Positions 25,162 to 34,333 of a stretch of DNA of 64,000 nt are shown here, piece by piece. The notes beneath the pieces were generated by a model. It was not told the origin of the DNA and searched no databases. It saw nothing but the letters and a program-made list of their open reading frames with translations. The stretch is from Ga0077555 sp963741565 (lineage in GTDB: Bacteria > Pseudomonadota > Alphaproteobacteria > Rhizobiales > Hyphomicrobiaceae). The position numbers and the translations under genes are program-made. The DNA lies in assembly GCA_963741565.1 (NCBI GenBank), contig CAVUIK010000002.1, positions 1-64,000 on the forward strand, read 5' to 3'. Within the stretch, counting starts at the first letter, position 1, and each line of letters begins with the position of its first letter.

Positions 25162-28100
25162 ATGATGCGGACTTTGGCGCGCGCCGTTTGGGCGGCGGTG
25201 ATGGTGACGGTTGCGCTGGGCGCAGTGATCGCGATGCAACCTCGGCCTGGCGCCGAGCTACCGCTTGCTGGAGGGGCCATACAGCCAATCCAACAATCCC
25301 AAGACACGCGCGTGATCATCGAGATCGCCAGCGAAGCACCACTCCCAGATTTCCGAGATGCGACCGTGGCCGTGGATCTGGCGCGCTCGCGCGCCAGCGC
25401 GGCCCAGGAGCGGTTCTTGGTGAGCCACGGGGCCGATGGCGAGACAATCAGGCGCTGGAGCCTGCGCCGTATCGACCTTTTTCCTATGCTCGCGCTGACG
25501 GTCACGCCCGGTGAGCTTGCCCAATTGCGGCGGAACCCGATTGTGAAGGCCGTGTGGCCGGATCGATTGATCCAACCCGCCGCGGACCTGACGTTGACGC
25601 AGATGGGCCTGCTGCCGAACGCGGGCGACCCCGGAGCCTGGGCCGAGGGTGCTGATGGCACCAACATGATCGTCGCCGTTCTGGATACCGGTGTCGACAA
25701 GGCCCATCCGTTCCTGGCTGGAAAAGTGATCGAGGAAGCCTGCTTCTCGACGACCAACGCGGCCGACCGGACAACATCACTTTGCCCGGGAGGCGCTGCG
25801 ACGCTCGTCGGCGACGGCGCGGCGGCGCCCTGCAGTCTGTTCGCGCCGTTCCTCGACGAACTTTCGCGCGGCTGCGGCCACGGCACGATGGTGGCGGGCG
25901 TCGCCGCCGGAAAGAACCCGGCCGGAGTCAGTCCCCTCGGTGGCGTCGCGAAGGAAGCGCGCATTCTCGCCGTGCAGATCTACTCCAAAGTCGACAATCC
26001 CAATGGGGGTACGATTTGCGGTTTCGGTCAGGCCTCGTGCGCGCGTGCCTACACCTCGGATATCCTAGCAGGCATGGCGCATGTCGTGGCGCGAGCCCCG
26101 GCATACGCTGGCCGCATCGCTGCGGTCAACGTGAGCGGATGGTCAGGCCTCTTCGCCGAGCCGGACCGCACTCACGACGTGATTTGCAACGGCCATCCGT
26201 TGAAGGTCGGCATCGATGCGCTGCGTGCACAGAATATTCCGACCGTTCTTCCTGCGGGAGATAGCCAGCAGCGCGACCGGACGACAACGCCCGGCTGCAT
26301 CGAAACAGCCGTCATCGTCGGTGCCTCGGATCACCAAGGCGCGGTCTGGTTCAGTAGCAACATGGGGCCGGCCGTGGATCTGATGGCCCCGATCGGCGAT
26401 ATGCCGGCGCCTCGTCCCAACGGCACGTTCACCGGCGTGGTGACAACGTCTGTGACGTCAGCGGCTGTTGCGGGCTCATTCGCGGCGGTCAAATCGCGCG
26501 TGCCGACGGCAACCGTCGACCAGATCGAGCAGGCCCTCAAGAACACCGGCGCCACGATCGTCGATCGGCGCGCGGCTGATCCGGGTCAGGGATTGCCAGC
26601 GGGAAGCCTGTCGCGGCCACAGGTTCGGGTCAACCTCGCTACAAGGGCCGTACTCGGAACTTTGGGACCACTCCTCGATATCACCGCGGCGCAGCCCGTG
26701 TCGCTTCGCGGTCCCAGTGGCGGTCCGTTCGCGTCGACGACGGATACGATCACCGTTCGCAATGCCGGCGACGCAGCAATGACTTGGACGGCCGCGTTCG
26801 ACTCGGCGCAGCCGCCCGGGGCCACCCGGTTCGATCTGTCGAGTGCGTCCGGGACGCTTGCCCCGTTCACGTCGACTACGATCACCGTCACGGTCGCCGC
26901 CAGCGCCGTCTCCTCGCCGGATGGTTTCTACAGCGACAGAATCCGCTTTGTGGCCGGCAGCCAAGAAAAGCTCGCCTTTGTCTCACTTCATGTGACCAGC
27001 CAGCCGGTCAACGACGACAGGGCAGACGCCATTGCCCTTGGTGCGAGCGGCACCACGACGGGGATGACCACGTTTGCGACACGGGAACTCGCAAGTGGAC
27101 CCAATGACATCGATGAACCGCCACATTTCCCCGGAACGACCGGCAACAAATCGATCTGGTGGACTTGGCGTGCCCCCGCGGATGGGCAAGCGGTTTTCTC
27201 GACGGCGGGCAGCTCGTTCGATACCGTCCTGGCGATCTATGGACCGGCCGGAGATGCGAAGTCTCGGACACCGGTCCGTAATGACGACAATGGCGCGGGC
27301 AGCGGCCACAGCCGGGCGGCGTTCCATGCCGAAAGTAGCACGACGTACGTCATCGCCGTCGATGGCCGGACGCCGTCCGACCATGGCGCCGTGAACTTGA
27401 GTTGGTCGTTCGTCCCCGATCAAGGCACGCCAACTTTGGTTTCGGCGATTTTGCCGGGCTCCCGCTCCATTGGGATCGGTCAAACTGCGACAGCGTTCGG
27501 TACGGTGATCAATACGGGGCCGGCCGCGACCAAATGCTATCTGCAGCCGAGCATCTTTGGAACGTACCGAGGCGAATTCGATTTTCGGGTGGTCACGCCC
27601 GACAACGCGATCGATCCGGCTTTCGCGGTCAACGAGGGCGTGGATGTGCCGGCCGGCGGGATCCGGAGTTTCGTCTTCGCGATCACACCGCGCTTGATCA
27701 ATCCGGGGGTCTCGGTAAAGGTTCTGTTCGATTGCGAGAACACGCGACCGGCGCCTGAGACGAATGGAGTAAATTCGTTCGTCTTGACCGCGACCACGCC
27801 GCCCGGACCAGACATGATTCCGATCGCGGTGACGCTGTCCGGTGACGGCATCGTCAATATCCCGGGCAACACCGGCACGGGGCTCTTCGCGGCTTCCGTC
27901 ATCAACATCGGCGCCGCCGCGCCGATCACGGTGTCCGCGGATGTCGGGGGCTTCCCGCTCGGCGTCGATGTGACGGTCTGCGAAACGAATCCGGCAACCG
28001 GGGTCTGCCTGGCGCCGGCCGCCGCCGCCCAGACACGCGCCTTTGCGACCAACGACATCGCGACATATGTCGTGTTCGCGCGCGGGACGCAGGAGGTGCC

Positions 28101-28194
28101 GTTCAATCCAGGCGCGCACCGCGTGGTGCTCCGATTCAAGGATGCACAGGGGGGCCTGCGCGGGTTGACGAGCGTCGCGGTGAGAACGCAATGA
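25162..28194 (+). CDS. Large secreted subtilisin-family (S8) protease
   Basis: A 1010-residue exoprotein: signal peptide (to about 30), I9-like prodomain (about 45-140), S8 catalytic domain, then beta-sandwich repeats including a pre-peptidase C-terminal-like region (NDDRADAIALGA onwards, about 615-750) and two domains of CARDB type. The catalytic triad is visible: Asp175 in VLDTGVD, His240 in GCGHGTMVAG, Ser430 in TTSVTSAAVAG. The oxyanion-hole position, normally Asn in AGN, is Asp367 (PAGDS), as in proprotein convertase PC2. Four extra cysteines in the catalytic domain suggest disulfides. A GGGGGA ribosome site precedes ATG 25162. Confidence 0.88.
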   Translation: MMRTLARAVWAAVMVTVALGAVIAMQPRPGAELPLAGGAIQPIQQSQDTRVIIEIASEAPLPDFRDATVAVDLARSRASAAQERFLVSHGADGETIRRWSLRRIDLFPMLALTVTPGELAQLRRNPIVKAVWPDRLIQPAADLTLTQMGLLPNAGDPGAWAEGADGTNMIVAVLDTGVDKAHPFLAGKVIEEACFSTTNAADRTTSLCPGGAATLVGDGAAAPCSLFAPFLDELSRGCGHGTMVAGVAAGKNPAGVSPLGGVAKEARILAVQIYSKVDNPNGGTICGFGQASCARAYTSDILAGMAHVVARAPAYAGRIAAVNVSGWSGLFAEPDRTHDVICNGHPLKVGIDALRAQNIPTVLPAGDSQQRDRTTTPGCIETAVIVGASDHQGAVWFSSNMGPAVDLMAPIGDMPAPRPNGTFTGVVTTSVTSAAVAGSFAAVKSRVPTATVDQIEQALKNTGATIVDRRAADPGQGLPAGSLSRPQVRVNLATRAVLGTLGPLLDITAAQPVSLRGPSGGPFASTTDTITVRNAGDAAMTWTAAFDSAQPPGATRFDLSSASGTLAPFTSTTITVTVAASAVSSPDGFYSDRIRFVAGSQEKLAFVSLHVTSQPVNDDRADAIALGASGTTTGMTTFATRELASGPNDIDEPPHFPGTTGNKSIWWTWRAPADGQAVFSTAGSSFDTVLAIYGPAGDAKSRTPVRNDDNGAGSGHSRAAFHAESSTTYVIAVDGRTPSDHGAVNLSWSFVPDQGTPTLVSAILPGSRSIGIGQTATAFGTVINTGPAATKCYLQPSIFGTYRGEFDFRVVTPDNAIDPAFAVNEGVDVPAGGIRSFVFAITPRLINPGVSVKVLFDCENTRPAPETNGVNSFVLTATTPPGPDMIPIAVTLSGDGIVNIPGNTGTGLFAASVINIGAAAPITVSADVGGFPLGVDVTVCETNPATGVCLAPAAAAQTRAFATNDIATYVVFARGTQEVPFNPGAHRVVLRFKDAQGGLRGLTSVAVRTQ

Positions 28195-28210
28195 AGCGGT
28201 AGGAGGTGCG

Positions 28211-29014
28211 TCACCCGGCGCGCGGCCACACGATGGGGAAGTCGGGGCCCTCGAAGGGGGCGCCGTCTTCGAAAGTCAGGTGCGGGAAGGGCGGCGAGGT
28301 GCGGCCCTTCCGCTTGGCGAAACGGGCGTCGTCGCCAACCCAGCGGAACGAGACGGCGCGGCGCCGGTTGGCCGAGGTGTTGGCGGGGGCGCCATGCAGC
28401 GTGCGGAAATCGAAGGCGACGGCATCGCCCGGCTGCATGGCCCAGCCGAGCACGGTGAAGGCGTCGCGGACGCGCTCCATGTCGGGCACGGCCTCGCTCT
28501 CGTCGCCCTGATAGAGCGCCGAGCCGTCGAAGCGCTGCGGGCGGAAATCCCGGCCCCAACGATGCGAGCCGGCCACGTACTCGACACTGATCTCGCGCGA
28601 CACGGAATCGAGCGGCACCCAGAAGCTGACGGACTGGCGGCCGTCGACGAGATAGTAGGGCTGATCCTGATGCCACGGCGTCTTCATGCTGGAGCCCGGC
28701 TCCTTGACCAGGACGTGCTCGTGGAAGATGCGCGCGGTCTTGGAGCGCATCAGTTTTGCCGCGGCCTCGGCCATGGCTGAGTGCAGGATGGTCTCGCGGA
28801 AGGCGGGGATGCGCTGCCAGTTGCAGTAGTCCTGGAAGAAGCGCGCGGTGCCATCGGCGGGTTGGTAGGAGCGCTCGAAGGGGCTCGGGCTTGCGATGTT
28901 CGCCTCGACGGCCGCCCGCAGTGGCTCGACGGCGTCGCGGAGGAGGCCGGGAATGAGCACGGCGCCGTCGCGCGCGTAGGTCTCGATAAGGTCAGGTGTG
29001 ATGGCAGCGGTCAT
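28211..29014 (-). CDS. Phytanoyl-CoA dioxygenase (PhyH) family protein
   Basis: A 267-residue Fe(II)/2-oxoglutarate oxygenase. The metal ligands are seen in TPWHQDQPYY (H-x-D) and in FDFRTLHGAPANTS (distal His), and an Arg for 2-oxoglutarate follows (RRRAVSFRW). It hydroxylates an unknown small substrate. ATG 29014 fits the family start (DLIETYARDGAVLIPGLL); a longer frame to 29143 is unlikely. Confidence 0.87.
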   Translation of the reverse strand: MTAAITPDLIETYARDGAVLIPGLLRDAVEPLRAAVEANIASPSPFERSYQPADGTARFFQDYCNWQRIPAFRETILHSAMAEAAAKLMRSKTARIFHEHVLVKEPGSSMKTPWHQDQPYYLVDGRQSVSFWVPLDSVSREISVEYVAGSHRWGRDFRPQRFDGSALYQGDESEAVPDMERVRDAFTVLGWAMQPGDAVAFDFRTLHGAPANTSANRRRAVSFRWVGDDARFAKRKGRTSPPFPHLTFEDGAPFEGPDFPIVWPRAG

Positions 29015-29100
29015 GGCGTGCGGGGCTTTCGTGTGCGTTCCAGCGCAGCTTACCGAGATGGCCCGGCGGCGCGCAAGGTGTGGGAAGGTTGATGGCCGCG

Positions 29101-29478
29101 TTAGCCTGTCGCCAGAAGGCGCGGCAGGCCGGACTTGAACCAAGCCTTGGTGATGCGGCCGTTGGCGACCTCATAAATGGCGATGACGTCGACCTCGGCC
29201 AGACCCTCGGGCAGATTGCGCGTGACGACCTCGCGATCGACGACCATGCTGGCGACGGCGAAGCGCGCGACCAAGCGCCCAAAGAGGTCCGGTTCGGTGA
29301 AGCGGACCGCATGCCGCGCGCGAATGGCGGCGGCGCCTTCGGCGAGCAAGGTCGCGGGATGCTCGAAGATCTGCGCGTCGTCCGCCCAGCAGGCCATAAA
29401 CGCCTCGATGTCGCGCGCATTGTAGGCGTCGAGCTGGCGGCCGACGACGGCTTCGGGAGCGTCGGAGGATGAGGTCAT
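29101..29478 (-). CDS. SnoaL/NTF2-like protein
   Basis: A 125-residue protein with the start VVGRQLDAYNARDIEAFMAC and end YEVANGRITKAWFKSG typical of NTF2-like folds. The last motif is common among steroid delta-isomerase relatives. ATG 29478 follows GGAG. It sits 26 bases behind the CoA-binding protein gene on the same strand. Substrate unknown. Confidence 0.8.
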   Translation of the reverse strand: MTSSSDAPEAVVGRQLDAYNARDIEAFMACWADDAQIFEHPATLLAEGAAAIRARHAVRFTEPDLFGRLVARFAVASMVVDREVVTRNLPEGLAEVDVIAIYEVANGRITKAWFKSGLPRLLATG

Positions 29479-29504
29479 TGGGGCTCCGGTCGAAGGGGGC
29501 GCCG

Positions 29505-30035
29505 TCACCGCTTGATGCCGATGATCTGGTTCTGCAGGCCGGAGCCGAGGACGGGCCGTTTCGAAGAGATGATGCCGGCGTTGACGCCGGCCCAGCCGAT
29601 CTCGCCGGAGAGACGGCCGTACTCGATCTTGGGGCAGCGGTTCATGATCACCTTGAGCCCGGCGGCCTCGGCTTCGGCAGCGGCCTCGTCATTGCGCACC
29701 GTCAGCTGCATCCAGACCACCTTCAGCCCGAGGCGGTCCTTCTGGGCGATGGCGTCGCGCGTGAGACCAAGGGCTGCCTCCGAGTTGCGGAAGATGTCGA
29801 CCATGTCGACGGGGGCCGGCACGTCGGCAAGCGTCGCATAGACGGTGCGGCCGAGGATTTGCTGGCCGGCCAATCCCGGGTTGACGGGATGGACGGTGTA
29901 GCCCTTGCCGATGAGGTACTTGATGACGAAGTAGCTGGGGCGGTTGATGTTCGATGACGCGCCGATGATGGCGACGGATTTCACGTCGTTGAGGATCTGG
30001 CGGATGTGGGCATCGTCGTAGCGGTCGTGGGTCAT
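29505..30035 (-). CDS. CoA-binding domain protein (YccU-like)
   Basis: A 176-residue Rossmann-fold protein: VKSVAIIGASSNINRPSY, then GYTVHPVNPGLAG, VDMVDIFRNSEAA and a conserved Cys in VIMNRCPKIEY. These match the small CoA-binding proteins related to succinyl-CoA synthetase alpha N-domains. It probably binds CoA or a CoA disulfide; a physiological role is not established. Length is somewhat longer than the typical 140 residues because of the C-terminal tail. Confidence 0.87.
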   Translation of the reverse strand: MTHDRYDDAHIRQILNDVKSVAIIGASSNINRPSYFVIKYLIGKGYTVHPVNPGLAGQQILGRTVYATLADVPAPVDMVDIFRNSEAALGLTRDAIAQKDRLGLKVVWMQLTVRNDEAAAEAEAAGLKVIMNRCPKIEYGRLSGEIGWAGVNAGIISSKRPVLGSGLQNQIIGIKR

Positions 30036-30051
30036 CGGGCGTGTGTTCCGT

Positions 30052-31140
30052 TCATCGTGGCCAGCGGCGTCTATTGGTCTGAGCCGGCCCGGAGCCCGGC
30101 AAGTCGCCGAAGCGCATCTGGTCGAGGGCGCGATCTGCGAAATGCGGTACGAAACCGAGGGCTGTCAATCGCCGCTTGGCCCCTTCGATGTGGGCGGCGT
30201 GGTCGAGGTATTCAACAGCCAGCACCGGTTTACCGCTGGCAGTAAGCATTTTCAGCTGCTCGATCCGCTGTGCGATCTCGTCCGGTGGGTTCGGTTGCTT
30301 TTCGGTGTAGCCGCCGTAGAGCAAGTCCTCCTTGACGAGGCCGTCGATCATCGTGCGATAGCGGGGATCGTCCAACAACTCCTCGCCGTTCTGCGGCACG
30401 ATCAGGAAACCCGGCCGGGCCGCGCGGCCTTTGGCGGCGATGCGCTCGACGAAGCGGCGCATATCGTCCTGGGCGGTGGCGCGGGTCCGCGCGATGGCCT
30501 CGACGCTGCTGTCGACCTTGTCGAGAACCACCCCGTCGAATCCGGCGGCCAGGATGCGGTCAAGATAGCCGTTGTTGTGCCCGGTGCCGAGAATGATCTG
30601 CTGCCAGCGCGGTTCCCAATAGCGCACGGCGTAGTTGCCGCCCCAGTCCTTGTTGGCCGGGCCGAGCCACGGCGGGCCATAGAGCCAACGCATCCAGTGG
30701 GTCGCCCAATGGCCGCCCCAGTACCATTTCCAATAGTCGCGGTAGGTCTCGGCCTCACCAATGGACAGGTAGGCGAGGATGATGCGCGGTTTTCCATCCG
30801 GCCGCTTCTTCAGCCGTTCGATGTCGCGGACCGTGAGGAGGTCATCCGACGAGCCGTCGCGCGTAATGTCGAGGACGAGGACGTCATACGGCGCGTCCTC
30901 CAATCTATCGAGATCGATGCCTTGCAGCTGGTAGCCCCAGCTCCGTGCTGCGGCGAAGCGCAATAGAAGACCTCGCGCGGACTGAGCCTGGACCCTGGCC
31001 GGTGAGCTTTCGAGTCCCGGTTCTGATTGCGCGACGTGAGTGTCGCCGGCGCGTGCGCTTGGCCCGGCCGCCGTTTGCAGCAAAAAGCCGAAGGCCAGCA
31101 TCACAATTTGGCGCATCGTTGCGGCCAAGGTTTGGCGCAT
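30052..31140 (-). CDS. TM1410/GH114-like putative glycoside hydrolase (paralogue 3)
   Basis: A 362-residue exported protein (signal up to TAAGPSARA). TM1410 motifs in order: RSWGYQLQGIDLD, LAYLSIGEAETYRDYWKWYW, GFDGVVLDKVD, IVPQNGEELLD, AVEYLDHA. It is closest to paralogue 2 in the GEAE-x-YR-x-YW segment. Its mature region lacks the Ala-rich insert. Third copy within 12 kb, on the same strand as the others, beside the CoA-binding gene; it has no CtrA box that I can see. Confidence 0.75.
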   Translation of the reverse strand: MRQTLAATMRQIVMLAFGFLLQTAAGPSARAGDTHVAQSEPGLESSPARVQAQSARGLLLRFAAARSWGYQLQGIDLDRLEDAPYDVLVLDITRDGSSDDLLTVRDIERLKKRPDGKPRIILAYLSIGEAETYRDYWKWYWGGHWATHWMRWLYGPPWLGPANKDWGGNYAVRYWEPRWQQIILGTGHNNGYLDRILAAGFDGVVLDKVDSSVEAIARTRATAQDDMRRFVERIAAKGRAARPGFLIVPQNGEELLDDPRYRTMIDGLVKEDLLYGGYTEKQPNPPDEIAQRIEQLKMLTASGKPVLAVEYLDHAAHIEGAKRRLTALGFVPHFADRALDQMRFGDLPGSGPAQTNRRRWPR

Positions 31141-31172
31141 AAGTTTGAGCCTCCAGGGTCAAACGTGACGCG

Positions 31173-31595
31173 TTACGGCAGTTGCAGGCGGCCCGCTTCG
31201 TCGAACGGGAAGAACGGATTATGGGCGACTTCCCACAAATGCCCGTCAGGATCTGCGAAATAGCCTGAATATCCGCCCCAGAACACTTTCTGGCCGGGCT
31301 TCTTGAGTGTGCCACCGGCGGCGATCGCCTCCGCGATGACGCGGTCCACCTCGGCCTCGCTCGCCACGTTGTGGGCGAGCGTGACGCCGGCGAAGCCTGC
31401 CGCCTCGTCGGGGACATGGGCGTCTTCAGCCAGCGCGGCGCGTCCATAAAGGCCGAGCACGACGCCGCCTGCGTCGAAGAACGTGACGTTCGCGTTGCTG
31501 GCGGCCGAGGCGCGAAAGCCGAGCGTTTCGTAGAAGCGGCGGGCGCGCACCATGTCGGTGACGCCGAGCGTTACCAGTGAGAGGCGGGGTTGCAT
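31173..31595 (-). CDS. VOC-family (glyoxalase-like) protein
   Basis: A 140-residue two-beta-alpha-beta3 protein: LVTLGVTDMVRARRFYETLG at the start and GYSGYFADPDGHLWEVAHNP at the end, with a Glu in the metal position. VOC proteins include glyoxalases, dioxygenases and resistance proteins; the substrate cannot be told. Its ATG directly follows the stop of the enoyl-CoA hydratase gene, so both are translated from one message. Confidence 0.87.
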   Translation of the reverse strand: MQPRLSLVTLGVTDMVRARRFYETLGFRASAASNANVTFFDAGGVVLGLYGRAALAEDAHVPDEAAGFAGVTLAHNVASEAEVDRVIAEAIAAGGTLKKPGQKVFWGGYSGYFADPDGHLWEVAHNPFFPFDEAGRLQLP

Positions 31596-32426
31596 TCAGC
31601 ACCCCTTCCAGACTGGCGGGCGCTTTTCGATGAAAGCGCCGATGCCCTCCTCGGCGTCGCGAAACATCATGTTGCGCACCATCACCTCGGCGGCCTGGAC
31701 GTAGGCATCGGCGAGGGGGGCTTCGAGCTGGCGGTAGAACGTCTCCTTGCCAATGGCGATGGTGGCGGTCGATTTGGCGGCGATCACGGTAGCCATCGCG
31801 AGCGCGCCGTCTAGCGCCGCGCCGGCTGGCACCACGCGATTGACGAGGCCGTAGTTGGCCGCGTCCTCGGCGCCGAGCATTTCGCCCAGCAGCAGCATCT
31901 CCATGGCGCGCTTGCGGGGCACATTGCGCGAGAGTGCCACCATCGGCGTCGAGCAGAACAGGCCGATATTGACGCCGGGTGTCGCAAAGCGCGCATTGGC
32001 GCCGGCGACGGCCAGATCGCATGTCGCGACCAACTGGCAGCCGGCGGCCGTGGCGACGCCTTCGACTGCTGCAATGAACGGCTTCGGCGAACGAACAATC
32101 GAGAGCATCATCGCCGCGCACTGGCCCATCAGGTCCGCGAAATAGGCGCGCCCGCCATCGGCATCGGCCCGCCGTGCGGTCATTTCCTTCATGTCGTGGC
32201 CGGCCGAGAAGGCCGGACCATTGGCCGCGATGACGACGGCGCGAACGTCAGGCGCTCGTGACAGGCGGTCGATGGCGGCCTGCAGCTCGCGCAACATGTC
32301 TTCAGAGAGGCTGTTGCGCCGAGCTGCGCGGTTGAGCGTCAGGACGGCGACGCCGGCTCTCTGCTCTTCGAGGAGAGCAGGGCCGGCTTCCGGCTTTGCT
32401 GGTGCGGCACCCGTGCCGTCGTCCAT
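31596..32426 (-). CDS. Enoyl-CoA hydratase/isomerase (crotonase) family protein
   Basis: A 276-residue crotonase-fold protein. The oxyanion-hole segments are PAFSAGHDMKEM and EGVATAAGCQLVATCDLAVAG. The second position usually carrying Glu144 of hydratases is CSTPMVAL, so the classical hydration Glu pair is not complete, and an isomerase or hydrolase role is possible. The C-terminus is normal (EGIGAFIEKRPPVWKG). First gene of the pair with the VOC protein. Confidence 0.87.
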   Translation of the reverse strand: MDDGTGAAPAKPEAGPALLEEQRAGVAVLTLNRAARRNSLSEDMLRELQAAIDRLSRAPDVRAVVIAANGPAFSAGHDMKEMTARRADADGGRAYFADLMGQCAAMMLSIVRSPKPFIAAVEGVATAAGCQLVATCDLAVAGANARFATPGVNIGLFCSTPMVALSRNVPRKRAMEMLLLGEMLGAEDAANYGLVNRVVPAGAALDGALAMATVIAAKSTATIAIGKETFYRQLEAPLADAYVQAAEVMVRNMMFRDAEEGIGAFIEKRPPVWKGC

Positions 32427-32474
32427 GCCCCGCTCCTCTTGCTTGTACGTTCTGGCCCGCTGTCGCCGGCCGCC

Positions 32475-33026
32475 TTATTGCAGGACCTTCTCGATTTCCG
32501 CGCGGAACTTCTTCACGGTCTCGACGTTCTCCGGAAACTTCAACGGTGGCGTATTCTTCAGCGCCTCGGCGAGCTCGTCGAGCATCTGCTTCTTGTCCTT
32601 GTCGGGTATCGTCTTGTCGGCCGTAATGTCCTCGATCTCTTTCTTGATCGAGCTGATCGGGTCGGTGAAGGTCCCGGTCTGCGGGTCGAGGCCGCCCATC
32701 ACCATCGAGATGTTGAAGGCGACGTCGTCGAACTCGATGAAGTTGCCGAAGCCGTGCTTCTTGACGATCGTCTCGAGCTCGGCCTGCACTTTGGGATCGG
32801 GCTTGTCGGTCGGCTGGGCGCCGGACTTCTGGGCCATAACAGCCATGTCCTTCTGCGCGGATATGAAGCCCTGAATCAGCTTGTCGGAGAGCTGCACCTG
32901 TTTGAAGGCTTCGTCGGTCGCCGCCGGTTGCTGCGCCATGACGGGGGCCGTCAGCCCGAGGCCCACCACAAAACCAACACCAAGCGCGACGACCGCAACC
33001 GCCAGGATTGCATTTCGGAACGTCAT
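32475..33026 (-). CDS. Hypothetical exported helical protein
   Basis: A 182-residue protein from ATG 33026 with a near-perfect AAGGAGGTGA ribosome site. Signal peptide (ILAVAVVALGVGFVVGLGL to VMAQQ) followed by a mostly helical, acidic/Lys-rich domain with the conserved-looking block FIEFDDVAFNISMVMGG and PDKDKKQMLDELAEAL. No catalytic signature. The strong ribosome site suggests an abundant periplasmic protein. It is divergent from the thioesterase gene. Confidence 0.72.
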   Translation of the reverse strand: MTFRNAILAVAVVALGVGFVVGLGLTAPVMAQQPAATDEAFKQVQLSDKLIQGFISAQKDMAVMAQKSGAQPTDKPDPKVQAELETIVKKHGFGNFIEFDDVAFNISMVMGGLDPQTGTFTDPISSIKKEIEDITADKTIPDKDKKQMLDELAEALKNTPPLKFPENVETVKKFRAEIEKVLQ

Positions 33027-33198
33027 GTTCACCTCCTTGTTTTCCTTGTCGGCCAGCTGTTCGCTATACAGTCGCGTAATCCTGCTGTCAGTCTGATCTA
33101 AACTCCGAAGTCCGTGTCCTGAGCCAACCGCCCCAGGTGCGATTTTCAGAATCACCACAGTGGTCTAATTCAACTCCAAATCCGGGGCACCATTAAGG

Positions 33199-33645
33199 AT
33201 GTCAATCGAGACCAAACCGCGCACGAGCCTGCCCGTCGAAGACGTCATCCAGCTCCTCGATGATAGTTTTCCCGGCCTTCATTCGGGAGGACGGACGATC
33301 TTCATCGAATCCGTCGCGCCGATGACGGCCCGGGTCCGTCTGAAGCTCGACCCGCGCCATCTCCGCCCCGGCGGCACGCTGTCCGGCCCCGCCATGTTCC
33401 AACTGGCGGACTTCGCGATTTACGCAGCTCTCGTCGCAACCCTTGGTGCTCCGGGCATACCGGCTGTGACAAGCAATCTCAACATCAACTTCTTGTTACG
33501 CCCGGATCCCGTGGACGCCATCGCCGAGGCGCGCATCATCCGGCTCGGCCGTCGTCTCGCCTACGCCGAAGTCTATCTGACATCGGACGGCAAGCCGGAT
33601 GTGATTGCGCATGCGACAGGCAGCTATGCGGTCCCGAAATCGTGA
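33199..33645 (+). CDS. PaaI-type hotdog thioesterase
   Basis: A 148-residue hotdog-fold protein: RPGGTLSGPAMFQLADFAIYAAL holds the family helix with an Asp in the active-site position, and AVTSNLNINFLLRPDP the following strand. It probably hydrolyses an acyl- or aryl-CoA. It precedes the ribosomal-protein operon but is separated from it by 220 bp with its own promoter-like elements. Confidence 0.85.
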   Translation: MSIETKPRTSLPVEDVIQLLDDSFPGLHSGGRTIFIESVAPMTARVRLKLDPRHLRPGGTLSGPAMFQLADFAIYAALVATLGAPGIPAVTSNLNINFLLRPDPVDAIAEARIIRLGRRLAYAEVYLTSDGKPDVIAHATGSYAVPKS

Positions 33646-33866
33646 GGTCTCTGGATACCCCATTTGGGGTGGTATAATACCTCTTTAATAAACGGCTGAT
33701 CTGTATGGTATAATTCGACTGAGTGGTTGTGTTTGGCGATTGACGCGCGCGGTGAGCGTCTCTAAAACTCGCGAGGCTCGTTGGTGCCCTCGTGCGCCGG
33801 CCGGCATCGGACCCCGGGGCCCTCCGTTCGCGAGGCCGCACCTGAGGGGCAAGGGAGATCCAGCCG
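33646..33866 (+). promoter_or_regulatory. Leader and promoter region of rplM-rpsI
   Basis: A hairpin (ACCCCATTTGGGGT, 33657-33670) just after the thioesterase stop is followed by two copies of GGTATAAT (33671-33678 and 33707-33714), each with a consensus TATAAT -10 box, 36 bp apart. Matching -35 boxes are weak. The last 150 bases before the L13 start are GC-rich leader. Tandem promoters for a ribosomal operon fit the position. Confidence 0.45.
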
Positions 33867-34328
33867 ATGAAGACCTACAACGCCAAACCCGGCGAAGTGG
33901 AGAAGAAGTGGGTGCTGATCGACGCCAATGGGCTCGTCGTCGGCCGCCTCGCCTCCATTATTGCCATGCGCCTCAAGGGCAAGCACAAGCCGACCTATAC
34001 GCCGAACGTCGACATGGGCGACAATGTCGTCGTCGTCAATGCCAGCAAGGTCGTGTTCTCGGGCAAGAAGTACGAGGACAAGGAATACCATCGCCACACC
34101 GGCTATCCCGGCGGCATCAAGACCCGCACACCCCGCCAGATCATCGAGGGCAAGTTCCCCGGACGCGTGGTCGAACTGGCGGTTGGCCGGATGCTGGCGC
34201 GCGGTCCGCTGCAGCGCAAGATCATGGGCAATCTCAAGGTCTACGCCGGTCCGGAGCATCCGCATCAGGCACAGAACCCTGAGCCGCTCGACATCGCAAA
34301 GCTGAACCGCAAGAACACGAGGGGCTGA
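33867..34328 (+). CDS. rplM: 50S ribosomal protein L13
   Basis: A 153-residue protein with all L13 landmarks: KWVLIDANGLVVGRLAS, HKPTYTPNVDMGDNVVVVNA, the RHTGYPGG block, and VGRMLARGPLQRKIM. It is an early-assembling protein of the large subunit. Followed six bases later by rpsI, the universal bacterial gene order. Confidence 0.98.
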   Translation: MKTYNAKPGEVEKKWVLIDANGLVVGRLASIIAMRLKGKHKPTYTPNVDMGDNVVVVNASKVVFSGKKYEDKEYHRHTGYPGGIKTRTPRQIIEGKFPGRVVELAVGRMLARGPLQRKIMGNLKVYAGPEHPHQAQNPEPLDIAKLNRKNTRG

Positions 34329-34333
34329 TTGTA

